Shown: positions 47,192-60,466 of the stretch, piece after piece
Numbering within the stretch: the stretch's first letter is position 1
Layout: the number at the start of each line of letters is the position of its first letter
From: Ecdyonurus torrentis
Lineage: Eukaryota > Arthropoda > Insecta > Ephemeroptera > Heptageniidae
Assembly (NCBI GenBank): GCA_949318235.1
Contig: CASGGR010000048.1
Location: forward strand, 1-64,000
Direction of reading: 5' to 3'
Length of the DNA: 64,000 bases
Translations under genes and position numbers: made by a program
Notes under the pieces: model-generated
Told to the model about the DNA's origin: nothing
Databases searched by the model: none
What the model saw: only the letters and a program-made list of their open reading frames with translations

Positions 47192-50100
47192 GAATGATAA
47201 AAATCATACTTTTTACACGATTAAAACTAGTTTTGATGATTTCTCAAAAACTAAAAATGCTACAGACATCCAATATAACTCAAAACATAGCTTTTTTTAA
47301 TTGTCTACAAAAAAGATGTCTTGAACTTTTTTCTCCGACGCATACTTTTTGGGTTATTGACAATTTTAGTTATCACTCATCATGTAGCCAAACCAAGTCA
47401 TAAAACAAAGTTTCTATTTCAAGAATTAAATGTTATTGAATTATAAAAATCATACTTTTTACACGATTAAAACTAGTTTTGATGATTTCTCAAAAACTAA
47501 AAATGCTACAGACATTCAATATATCTCAAAACATAGCTTTTTCAATTCTGTACAAAAAAGATGTCTTAAACTTTTTTGATCCGACGCATACTTTTTGGGT
47601 TATTGACAATTTTAGTTATCACTCATCATGTAGCCAAACCAAGTCATAAAACAAAGTTTCTATTTCAAAAATTAAATGTTATTGAATGATAAAAATCATA
47701 CTTTTTACACGATTAAAACTAATTTTGATGATTTCTCAAAAACTAAGAATGCTACAGACATTTATTTTAACTTAAAACATAGCTTTTTCAATTCTGTACA
47801 AAAAATATGTATTGAACTTTTTTGCTCCGACGCATACTTTTTGGGTTATTGACAATTTTAGTTTTCACTCGTCATGTAGCCAAACCTAGTCATAAAACAA
47901 AGTTTCTATTTCAAGAAACAAATGTTATTGAATGATAAAAATCATACTTTTTACACGATTAAAACTAGTTTTGATGATTTCTCAAAAACTAAAAATGCTA
48001 CAGACATTCAATATAACTCAAAACATAGCTTTTTTAATTGTCTACAAAAAAGATGTCTTGAACTTTATTGCTCCGACGCATACTTTTTGGGTAAATGACA
48101 ATTTTAGTTATCACTGATCATGTAGCCAAACCAAGTCATAAAACAAAGTTTCTATTTCAAGAATTAAATGTTATTGAATTATAAAAATCATACTTTTTAC
48201 ACGATTAAAACTAGTTTTGATGATTTCTCAAAAACTAAAAATGCTACAGACATTCAATATAACTCAAAACATAGCTTTTTCAATTCTCTACAAAAAAGAT
48301 GTCTTGAACTTTTTTGCTCCGACGCATACTTTTTGGGTTATTGACAATTTTAGTTTTCACTCGTCATGTAGCCAAACCTAGTCATAAAACAAAGTTTCTA
48401 TTTCAAGAAACAAATATTATTGAATGATAAAAATCATACTTTTTACACGATTAAAACTAGTTTTGATGATTTCTCAAAAACTAAAAATGCTACAGACATC
48501 CAATATAACTCAAAACATAGCTTTTTTAATTGTCTACAAAAAAGATGTCTTGAACTTTTTTCTCCGACGCATACTTTTTGGGTTATTGACAATTTTAGTT
48601 ATCACTCATCATGTAGCCAAACCAAGTCATAAAACAAAGTTTCTATTTCAAGAATTAAATGTTATTGAATTATAAAAATCATACTTTTTACACGATTAAA
48701 ACTAGTTTTGATGATTTCTCAAAAACTAAAAATGCTACAGACATTCAATATATCTCAAAACATAGCTTTTTCAATTCTGTACAAAAAAGATGTCTTAAAC
48801 TTTTTTGATCCGACGCATACTTTTTGGGTTATTGACAATTTTAGTTATCACTCATCATGTAGCCAAACCAAGTCATAAAACAAAGTTTCTATTTCAAAAA
48901 TTAAATGTTATTGAATGATAAAAATCATACTTTTTACACGATTAAAACTAATTTTGATGATTTCTCAAAAACTAAGAATGCTACAGACATTTATTTTAAC
49001 TTAAAACATAGCTTTTTCAATTCTGTACAAAAAATATGTATTGAACTTTTTTGCTCCGACGCATACTTTTTGGGTTATTGACAATTTTAGTTTTCACTCG
49101 TCATGTAGCCAAACCTAGTCATAAAACAAAGTTTCTATTTCAAGAAACAAATGTTATTGAATGATAAAAATCATACTTTTTACACGATTAAAACTAGTTT
49201 TGATGATTTCTCAAAAACTAAAAATGCTACAGACATTCAATATAACTCAAAACATAGCTTTTTTAATTGTCTACAAAAAAGATGTCTTGAACTTTATTGC
49301 TCCGACGCATACTTTTTGGGTAAATGACAATTTTAGTTATCACTGATCATGTAGCCAAACCAAGTCATAAAACAAAGTTTCTATTTCAAGAATTAAATGT
49401 TATTGAATTATAAAAATCATACTTTTTACACGATTAAAACTAGTTTTGATGATTTCTCAAAAACTAAAAATGCTACAGACATTCAATATAACTCAAAACA
49501 TAGCTTTTTCAATTCTCTACAAAAAAGATGTCTTGAACTTTTTTGCTCCGACGCATACTTTTTGGGTTATTGACAATTTTAGTTTTCACTCGTCATGTAG
49601 CCAAACCTAGTCATAAAACAAAGTTTCTATTTCAAGAAACAAATATTATTGAATGATAAAAATCATACTTTTTACACGATTAAAACTAGTTTTGATGATT
49701 TCTCAAAAACTAAAAATGCTACAGACATCCAATATAACTCAAAACATAGCTTTTTTAATTGTCTACAAAAAAGATGTCTTGAACTTTTTTCTCCGACGCA
49801 TACTTTTTGGGTTATTGACAATTTTAGTTATCACTCATCATGTAGCCAAACCAAGTCATAAAACAAAGTTTCTATTTCAAGAATTAAATGTTATTGAATT
49901 ATAAAAATCATACTTTTTACACGATTAAAACTAGTTTTGATGATTTCTCAAAAACTAAAAATGCTACAGACATTCAATATATCTCAAAATATAGCTTTTT
50001 CAATTCTGTACAAAAAAGATGTCTTAAACTTTTTTGATCCGACGCATACTTTTTGGGTTATTGACAATTTTAGTTATCACTCATCATGTAGCCAAACCAA

Positions 50101-50879
50101 GTCATAAAACAAAGTTTCTATTTCAAAAATTAAATGTTATTGAATGATAAAAATCATACTTTTTACACGATTAAAACTAATTTTGATGATTTCTCAAAAA
50201 CTAAGAATGCTACAGACATTTATTTTAACTTAAAACATAGCTTTTTCAATTCTGTACAAAAAATATGTATTGAACTTTTTTGCTCCGACGCATACTTTTT
50301 GGGTTATTGACAATTTTAGTTTTCACTCGTCATGTAGCCAAACCTAGTCATAAAACAAAGTTTCTATTTCAAGAAACAAATGTTATTGAATGATAAAAAT
50401 CATACTTTTTACACGATTAAAACTAGTTTTGATGATTTCTCAAAAACTAAAAATGCTACAGACATTCAATATAACTCAAAACATAGCTTTTTTAATTGTC
50501 TACAAAAAAGATGTCTTGAACTTTATTGCTCCGACGCATACTTTTTGGGTAAATGACAATTTTAGTTATCACTGATCATGTAGCCAAACCAAGTCATAAA
50601 ACAAAGTTTCTATTTCAAGAATTAAATGTTATTGAATTATAAAAATCATACTTTTTACACGATTAAAACTAGTTTTGATGATTTCTCAAAAACTAAAAAT
50701 GCTACAGACATTCAATATAACTCAAAACATAGCTTTTTCAATTCTCTACAAAAAAGATGTCTTGAACTTTTTTGCTCCGACGCATACTTTTTGGGTTATT
50801 GACAATTTTAGTTATCACTCATCATGAAGCCAAACCAAGTCATAAAACAAAGTTTCTATTTCAAGAATTAAATGTTATT
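47192..50879. repeat. 5-mer HOR Nd-Vx-T-W-V (1229-1230 bp), three units
   Basis: Units start at 47192 (1230 bp, one extra T in the poly-T of Nd), 48422 and 49651 (1229 bp each). T members have AACTAATTTT and W members have CACTGATCATG. The fifth member is a V with ATAACTC and CTCTAC. In the first two units it ends TTTTCACTCG and GAAACAAATATT, matching a T- or G-type tail that leads to Nd. In the third it ends CATGAAG and GAATTAAATG and leads to G. Confidence 0.92.
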
Positions 50880-53800
50880 GAATGATAAAAATCATACTTT
50901 TTACACGATAAAAACTAGTTTTGATGATTTCTCAAAAACTAAGAATGCTACAGACATCTATTTTGACTCAAAACATAGCTATTTCAATTCTGTACAAAAA
51001 ATATGTCTTGAACTTTTTTGCTCCGACGCATACTTTTTGGGTTATTGACAATTTTAGTTTTCACTCGTCATGTAGCCAAACCTAGTCATAAAACAAAGTT
51101 TCTATTTCAAGAAACAAATATTATTGAATGATAAAAATCATACTTTTTACACGATTAAAACTAGTTTTGATGATTTCTCAAAAACTAAAAATGCTACAGA
51201 CATCCAATATAACTCAAAACATAGCTTTTTTAATTGTCTACAAAAAAGATGTCTTGAACTTTTTTCTCCGACGCATACTTTTTGGGTTATTGACAATTTT
51301 AGTTATCACTCATCATGTAGCCAAACCAAGTCATAAAACAAAGTTTCTATTTCAAGAATTAAATGTTATTGAATTATAAAAATCATACTTTTTACACGAT
51401 TAAAACTAGTTTTGATGATTTCTCAAAAACTAAAAATGCTACAGACATTCAATATATCTCAAAACATAGCTTTTTCAATTCTGTACAAAAAAGATGTCTT
51501 GAACTTTTTTGCTCCGACGCATACTTTTTGGGTTATTGACAATTTTAGTTTTCACTCGTCATGTAGCCAAACCTAGTCATAAAACAAAGTTTCTATTTCA
51601 AAAAACAAATGTTATTAAATGATAAAAATCATACTTTTTACACGATTAAAACTAGTTTTGATGATTTCTCAAAAACTAAAAATGCTACAGACATTTAATA
51701 TAATTTAAAACATAGCTTTTTTAATTGTCTACAAAAAAGATGTCTTGAACTTTATTGCTCCGACGCATACTTTTTGGGTAAATGACAATTTTAGTTATCA
51801 CTCATCATGTAGCCAAACCAAGTCATAAAACAAAGTTTCTATTTCAAGAATTAAATGTTATTGAATTATAAAAATCATACTTTTTACACGATTAAAACTA
51901 GTTTTGATGATTTCTCAAAAACTAAAAATGCTACAGACATTCAATATATCTCAAAACATAGCTTTTTCAATTCTCTACAAAAAAGATGTCTTGAACTTTT
52001 TTGCTCCGACGCATACTTTTTGGGTTATTGACAATTTTAGTTATCACTCATCATGAAGCCAAACCAAGTCAAAAAACAAAGTTTCTATTTCAAGAATTAA
52101 ATGTTATTGAATGATAAAAATCATACTTTTTACACGATTAAAACTAGTTTTGATGATTTCTCAAAAACTAAGAAAGCTACAGACTTTTTTTTAAACTCAA
52201 AACATAGCTTTTTCAATTCTCTACAAAAAAGATGTCTTGAACTTTTTTGCTCCGACGCATACTTTTTGGGTTATTGACAATTTTAGTTTTCACTCGTCAT
52301 GTAGCCAAACCTAGTCATAAAACAAAGTTTCTATTTCAAGAAACAAATATTATTGAATGATAAAAATCATACTTTTTACACGATTAAAACTAGTTTTGAT
52401 GATTTCTCAAAAACTAAAAATGCTACAGACATCCAATATAACTCAAAACATAGCTTTTTTAATTGTCTACAAAAAAGATGTCTTGAACTTTTTTCTCCGA
52501 CGCATACTTTTTGGGTTATTGACAATTTTAGTTATCACTCATCATGTAGCCAAACCAAGTCATAAAACAAAGTTTCTATTTCAAGAATTAAATGTTATTG
52601 AATTATAAAAATCATACTTTTTACACGATTAAAACTAGTTTTGATGATTTCTCAAAAACTAAAAATGCTACAGACATTCAATATATCTCAAAACATAGCT
52701 TTTTCAATTCTGTACAAAAAAGATGTCTTAAACTTTTTTGATCCGACGCATACTTTTTGGGTTATTGACAATTTTAGTTATCACTCATCATGTAGCCAAA
52801 CCAAGTCATAAAACAAAGTTTCTATTTCAAAAATTAAATGTTATTGAATGATAAAAATCATACTTTTTACACGATTAAAACTAATTTTGATGATTTCTCA
52901 AAAACTAAGAATGCTACAGACATTTATTTTAACTTAAAACATAGCTTTTTCAATTCTGTACAAAAAATATGTATTGAACTTTTTTGCTCCGACGCATACT
53001 TTTTGGGTTATTGACAATTTTAGTTTTCACTCGTCATGTAGCCAAACCTAGTCATAAAACAAAGTTTCTATTTCAAGAAACAAATGTTATTGAATGATAA
53101 AAATCATACTTTTTACACGATTAAAACTAGTTTTGATGATTTCTCAAAAACTAAAAATGCTACAGACATTCAATATAACTCAAAACATAGCTTTTTTAAT
53201 TGTCTACAAAAAAGATGTCTTGAACTTTATTGCTCCGACGCATACTTTTTGGGTAAATGACAATTTTAGTTATCACTGATCATGTAGCCAAACCAAGTCA
53301 TAAAACAAAGTTTCTATTTCAAGAATTAAATGTTATTGAATTATAAAAATCATACTTTTTACACGATTAAAACTAGTTTTGATGATTTCTCAAAAACTAA
53401 AAATGCTACAGACATTCAATATAACTCAAAACATAGCTTTTTCAATTCTCTACAAAAAAGATGTCTTGAACTTTTTTGCTCCGACGCATACTTTTTGGGT
53501 TATTGACAATTTTAGTTATCACTCATCATGAAGCCAAACCAAGTCATAAAACAAAGTTTCTATTTCAAGAATTAAATGTTATTGAATGATAAAAATCATA
53601 CTTTTTACACGATAAAAACTAGTTTTGATGATTTCTCAAAAACTAAGAATGCTACAGACATCTATTTTGACTCAAAACATAGCTATTTCAATTCTGTACA
53701 AAAAATATGTCTTGAACTTTTTTGCTCCGACGCATACTTTTTGGGTTATTGACAATTTTAGTTTTCACTCGTCATGTAGCCAAACCTAGTCATAAAACAA

Positions 53801-55058
53801 AGTTTCTATTTCAAGAAACAAATATTATTGAATGATAAAAATCATACTTTTTACACGATTAAAACTAGTTTTGATGATTTCTCAAAAACTAAAAATGCTA
53901 CAGACATCCAATATAACTCAAAACATAGCTTTTTTAATTGTCTACAAAAAAGATGTCTTGAACTTTTTTCTCCGACGCATACTTTTTGGGTTATTGACAA
54001 TTTTAGTTATCACTCATCATGTAGCCAAACCAAGTCATAAAACAAAGTTTCTATTTCAAGAATTAAATGTTATTGAATTATAAAAATCATACTTTTTACA
54101 CGATTAAAACTAGTTTTGATGATTTCTCAAAAACTAAAAATGCTACAGACATTCAATATATCTCAAAACATAGCTTTTTCAATTCTGTACAAAAAAGATG
54201 TCTTGAACTTTTTTGCTCCGACGCATACTTTTTGGGTTATTGACAATTTTAGTTTTCACTCGTCATGTAGCCAAACCTAGTCATAAAACAAAGTTTCTAT
54301 TTCAAAAAACAAATGTTATTAAATGATAAAAATCATACTTTTTACACGATTAAAACTAGTTTTGATGATTTCTCAAAAACTAAAAATGCTACAGACATTT
54401 AATATAATTTAAAACATAGCTTTTTTAATTGTCTACAAAAAAGATGTCTTGAACTTTATTGCTCCGACGCATACTTTTTGGGTAAATGACAATTTTAGTT
54501 ATCACTCATCATGTAGCCAAACCAAGTCATAAAACAAAGTTTCTATTTCAAGAATTAAATGTTATTGAATTATAAAAATCATACTTTTTACACGATTAAA
54601 ACTAGTTTTGATGATTTCTCAAAAACTAAAAATGCTACAGACATTCAATATATCTCAAAACATAGCTTTTTCAATTCTCTACAAAAAAGATGTCTTGAAC
54701 TTTTTTGCTCCGACGCATACTTTTTGGGTTATTGACAATTTTAGTTATCACTCATCATGAAGCCAAACCAAGTCAAAAAACAAAGTTTCTATTTCAAGAA
54801 TTAAATGTTATTGAATGATAAAAATCATACTTTTTACACGATTAAAACTAGTTTTGATGATTTCTCAAAAACTAAGAAAGCTACAGACTTTTTTTTAAAC
54901 TCAAAACATAGCTTTTTCATTTCTGTACAAAAAAGATGTCTTGAACTTTTTTGCTCCGACGCATACTTTTTGGGTTATTGACAATTTTAGTTTTCACTCG
55001 TCATGTAGCCAAACCTAGTCATAAAACAAAGTTTCTATTTCAAGAACCAAATGTTATT
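49651..55058. repeat. 11-mer HOR in tandem (2 x 2704 bp)
   Basis: Each unit is the 6-mer Nd-Vx-T-W-V-G (1475 bp) plus the 5-mer Nd-Vg-W'-V-F* (1229 bp). Unit 1 is 49651-52354 and unit 2 is 52355-55058. In both, the Vg member ends CAAAAAACAAATG and the W' boundary is AAATGATA. They differ at the last monomer: F* at 52109 has a tail with CTCTAC and GAAACAAATATT and joins Nd, whereas F* at 54813 has CATTTCTGTAC and GAACC and joins Nf. The Vx at 49896 has AAAATATAGC. Confidence 0.9.
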
Positions 55059-58000
55059 GAATGATAAAAATCATACTTTTTACACGATTAAAACTAGTTT
55101 TGATGATTTCTCAAAAACTAAAAATGCTACAGACATCCAATATAACTCAAAACATAGCTTTTTTAATTGTCTACAAAAAAAATGTCTTGAACTTTTTTGC
55201 TCCGACGCATACTTTTTGGGTTTTTGACAATTTTAGTTATCACTCATCATGTAGCCAAAGCAAGTCATAATACAAAGTTTCAATTTCAAGAATTAAATGT
55301 TATTGAATTATAAAAATCATACTTTTTACACGATTAAAACTAGTTTTGATGATTTCTCAAAAACTAAAAATGCTACAGACATTCAATATTTCTCAAAACA
55401 TAGCTTTTTCAATTCTGTACAAAAAAGATGTCTTGAACTTTTTTGCTCCGACGCATACTTTTTGGGTTATTGACAATTTTAGTTTTCACTCGTCATGTAG
55501 CCAAACCTAGTCATAAAACAAAGTTTCTATTTCAAGAACCAAATGTTATTGAATGATAAAAATCATACTTTTTACACGATAAAAACTAGTTTTGATGATT
55601 TCTCAAAAACTAAGAATGCTACAGACATCTATTTTGACTCAAAACATAGCTATTTCAATTCTGTACAAAAAATATGTCTTGAACTTTTTTGCTCCGACGC
55701 ATACTTTTTGGGTTATTGACAATTTTAGTTTTCACTCGTCATGTAGCCAAACCTAGTCATAAAACAAAGTTTCTATTTCAAGAAACAAATATTATTGAAT
55801 GATAAAAATCATACTTTTTACACGATTAAAACTAGTTTTGATGATTTCTCAAAAACTAAAAATGCTACAGACATCCAATATAACTCAAAACATAGCTTTT
55901 TTAATTGTCTACAAAAAAGATGTCTTGAACTTTTTTCTCCGACGCATACTTTTTGGGTTATTGACAATTTTAGTTATCACTCATCATGTAGCCAAACCAA
56001 GTCATAAAACAAAGTTTCTATTTCAAGAATTAAATGTTATTGAATTATAAAAATCATACTTTTTACACGATTAAAACTAGTTTTGATGATTTCTCAAAAA
56101 CTAAAAATGCTACAGACATTCAATATATCTCAAAACATAGCTTTTTCAATTCTCTACAAAAAAGATGTCTTGAACTTTTTTGCTCCGACGCATACTTTTT
56201 GGGTTATTGACAATTTTAGTTATCACTCATCATGAAGCCAAACCAAGTCAAAAAACAAAGTTTCTATTTCAAGAATTAAATGTTATTGAATGATAAAAAT
56301 CATACTTTTTACACGATTAAAACTAGTTTTGATGATTTCTCAAAAACTAAGAAAGCTACAGACTTTTTTTTAAACTCAAAACATAGCTTTTTCATTTCTG
56401 TACAAAAAAGATGTCTTGAACTTTTTTGCTCCGACGCATACTTTTTGGGTTATTGACAATTTTAGTTTTCACTCGTCATGTAGCCAAACCTAGTCATAAA
56501 ACAAAGTTTCTATTTCAAGAACCAAATGTTATTGAATGATAAAAATCATACTTTTTACACGATTAAAACTAGTTTTGATGATTTCTCAAAAACTAAAAAT
56601 GCTACAGACATCCAATATAACTCAAAACATAGCTTTTTTAATTGTCTACAAAAAAAATGTCTTGAACTTTTTTGCTCCGACGCATACTTTTTGGGTTTTT
56701 GACAATTTTAGTTATCACTCATCATGTAGCCAAAGCAAGTCATAATACAAAGTTTCAATTTCAAGAATTAAATGTTATTGAATTATAAAAATCATACTTT
56801 TTACACGATTAAAACTAGTTTTGATGATTTCTCAAAAACTAAAAATGCTACAGACATTCAATATTTCTCAAAACATAGCTTTTTCAATTCTGTACAAAAA
56901 AGATGTCTTGAACTTTTTTGCTCCGACGCATACTTTTTGGGTTATTGACAATTTTAGTTTTCACTCGTCATGTAGCCAAACCTAGTCATAAAACAAAGTT
57001 TCTATTTCAAGAACCAAATGTTATTGAATGATAAAAATCATACTTTTTACACGATAAAAACTAGTTTTGATGATTTCTCAAAAACTAAGAATGCTACAGA
57101 CATCTATTTTGACTCAAAACATAGCTATTTCAATTCTGTACAAAAAATATGTCTTGAACTTTTTTGCTCCGACGCATACTTTTTGGGTTATTGACAATTT
57201 TAGTTTTCACTCGTCATGTAGCCAAACCTAGTCATAAAACAAAGTTTCTATTTCAAGAAACAAATATTATTGAATGATAAAAATCATACTTTTTACACGA
57301 TTAAAACTAGTTTTGATGATTTCTCAAAAACTAAAAATGCTACAGACATCCAATATAACTCAAAACATAGCTTTTTTAATTGTCTACAAAAAAGATGTCT
57401 TGAACTTTTTTCTCCGACGCATACTTTTTGGGTTATTGACAATTTTAGTTATCACTCATCATGTAGCCAAACCAAGTCATAAAACAAAGTTTCTATTTCA
57501 AGAATTAAATGTTATTGAATTATAAAAATCATACTTTTTACACGATTAAAACTAGTTTTGATGATTTCTCAAAAACTAAAAATGCTACAGACATTCAATA
57601 TATCTCAAAACATAGCTTTTTCAATTCTCTACAAAAAAGATGTCTTGAACTTTTTTGCTCCGACGCATACTTTTTGGGTTATTGACAATTTTAGTTATCA
57701 CTCATCATGAAGCCAAACCAAGTCAAAAAACAAAGTTTCTATTTCAAGAATTAAATGTTATTGAATGATAAAAATCATACTTTTTACACGATTAAAACTA
57801 GTTTTGATGATTTCTCAAAAACTAAGAAAGCTACAGACTTTTTTTTAAACTCAAAACATAGCTTTTTCATTTCTGTACAAAAAAGATGTCTTGAACTTTT
57901 TTGCTCCGACGCATACTTTTTGGGTTATTGACAATTTTAGTTTTCACTCGTCATGTAGCCAAACCTAGTCATAAAACAAAGTTTCTATTTCAAGAACCAA

Positions 58001-60466
58001 ATGTTATTGAATGATAAAAATCATACTTTTTACACGATTAAAACTAGTTTTGATGATTTCTCAAAAACTAAAAATGCTACAGACATCCAATATAACTCAA
58101 AACATAGCTTTTTTAATTGTCTACAAAAAAAATGTCTTGAACTTTTTTGCTCCGACGCATACTTTTTGGGTTTTTGACAATTTTAGTTATCACTCATCAT
58201 GTAGCCAAAGCAAGTCATAATACAAAGTTTCAATTTCAAGAATTAAATGTTATTGAATTATAAAAATCATACTTTTTACACGATTAAAACTAGTTTTGAT
58301 GATTTCTCAAAAACTAAAAATGCTACAGACATTCAATATTTCTCAAAACATAGCTTTTTCAATTCTGTACAAAAAAGATGTCTTGAACTTTTTTGCTCCG
58401 ACGCATACTTTTTGGGTTATTGACAATTTTAGTTTTCACTCGTCATGTAGCCAAACCTAGTCATAAAACAAAGTTTCTATTTCAAGAACCAAATGTTATT
58501 GAATGATAAAAATCATACTTTTTACACGATAAAAACTAGTTTTGATGATTTCTCAAAAACTAAGAATGCTACAGACATCTATTTTGACTCAAAACATAGC
58601 TATTTCAATTCTGTACAAAAAATATGTCTTGAACTTTTTTGCTCCGACGCATACTTTTTGGGTTATTGACAATTTTAGTTTTCACTCGTCATGTAGCCAA
58701 ACCTAGTCATAAAACAAAGTTTCTATTTCAAGAAACAAATATTATTGAATGATAAAAATCATACTTTTTACACGATTAAAACTAGTTTTGATGATTTCTC
58801 AAAAACTAAAAATGCTACAGACATCCAATATAACTCAAAACATAGCTTTTTTAATTGTCTACAAAAAAGATGTCTTGAACTTTTTTCTCCGACGCATACT
58901 TTTTGGGTTATTGACAATTTTAGTTATCACTCATCATGTAGCCAAACCAAGTCATAAAACAAAGTTTCTATTTCAAGAATTAAATGTTATTGAATTATAA
59001 AAATCATACTTTTTACACGATTAAAACTAGTTTTGATGATTTCTCAAAAACTAAAAATGCTACAGACATTCAATATATCTCAAAACATAGCTTTTTCAAT
59101 TCTCTACAAAAAAGATGTCTTGAACTTTTTTGCTCCGACGCATACTTTTTGGGTTATTGACAATTTTAGTTATCACTCATCATGAAGCCAAACCAAGTCA
59201 AAAAACAAAGTTTCTATTTCAAGAATTAAATGTTATTGAATGATAAAAATCATACTTTTTACACGATTAAAACTAGTTTTGATGATTTCTCAAAAACTAA
59301 GAAAGCTACAGACATCTTTTTTAACTCAAAACATAGCTTTTTCATTTCTGTACAAAAAAGATGTCTTGAACTTTTTTGCTCCGACGCATACTTTTTGGGT
59401 TATTGACAATTTTAGTTTTCACTCGTCATGTAGCCAAACCTAGTCATAAAACAAAGTTTCTATTTCAAGAACCAAATGTTATTGAATGATAAAAATCATA
59501 CTTTTTACACGATTAAAACTAGTTTTGATGATTTCTCAAAAACTAAAAATGCTACAGACATCCAATATAACTCAAAACATAGCTTTTTTAATTGTCTACA
59601 AAAAAAATGTCTTGAACTTTTTTGCTCCGACGCATACTTTTTGGGTTTTTGACAATTTTAGTTATCACTCATCATGTAGCCAAAGCAAGTCATAATACAA
59701 AGTTTCAATTTCAAGAATTAAATGTTATTGAATTATAAAAATCATACTTTTTACACGATTAAAACTAGTTTTGATGATTTCTCAAAAACTAAAAATGCTA
59801 CAGACATTCAATATTTCTCAAAACATAGCTTTTTCAATTCTGTACAAAAAAGATGTCTTGAACTTTTTTGCTCCGACGCATACTTTTTGGGTTATTGACA
59901 ATTTTAGTTTTCACTCGTCATGTAGCCAAACCTAGTCATAAAACAAAGTTTCTATTTCAAGAACCAAATGTTATTGAATGATAAAAATCATACTTTTTAC
60001 ACGATAAAAACTAGTTTTGATGATTTCTCAAAAACTAAGAATGCTACAGACATCTATTTTGACTCAAAACATAGCTATTTCAATTCTGTACAAAAAATAT
60101 GTCTTGAACTTTTTTGCTCCGACGCATACTTTTTGGGTTATTGACAATTTTAGTTTTCACTCGTCATGTAGCCAAACCTAGTCATAAAACAAAGTTTCTA
60201 TTTCAAGAAACAAATATTATTGAATGATAAAAATCATACTTTTTACACGATTAAAACTAGTTTTGATGATTTCTCAAAAACTAAAAATGCTACAGACATC
60301 CAATATAACTCAAAACATAGCTTTTTTAATTGTCTACAAAAAAGATGTCTTGAACTTTTTTCTCCGACGCATACTTTTTGGGTTATTGACAATTTTAGTT
60401 ATCACTCATCATGTAGCCAAACCAAGTCATAAAACAAAGTTTCTATTTCAAGAATTAAATGTTATT
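54813..60466. repeat. 6-mer HOR F-Nf-Vg-G-Nd-V (1475 bp), three full units and a fourth partial
   Basis: Units start at 54813, 56288, 57763 and 59238, exactly 1475 bp apart. Vg members share a private CAATATTTCTC. V members have CTCTAC, CATGAAG and GTCAAAAAAC. The first three F members have the eight-T form F*, but the F at 59238 keeps ATCTTTTTTAAC. The fourth unit ends at 60467 with a different V (CTGTAC, CAAAAATT) and then T. Confidence 0.93.
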
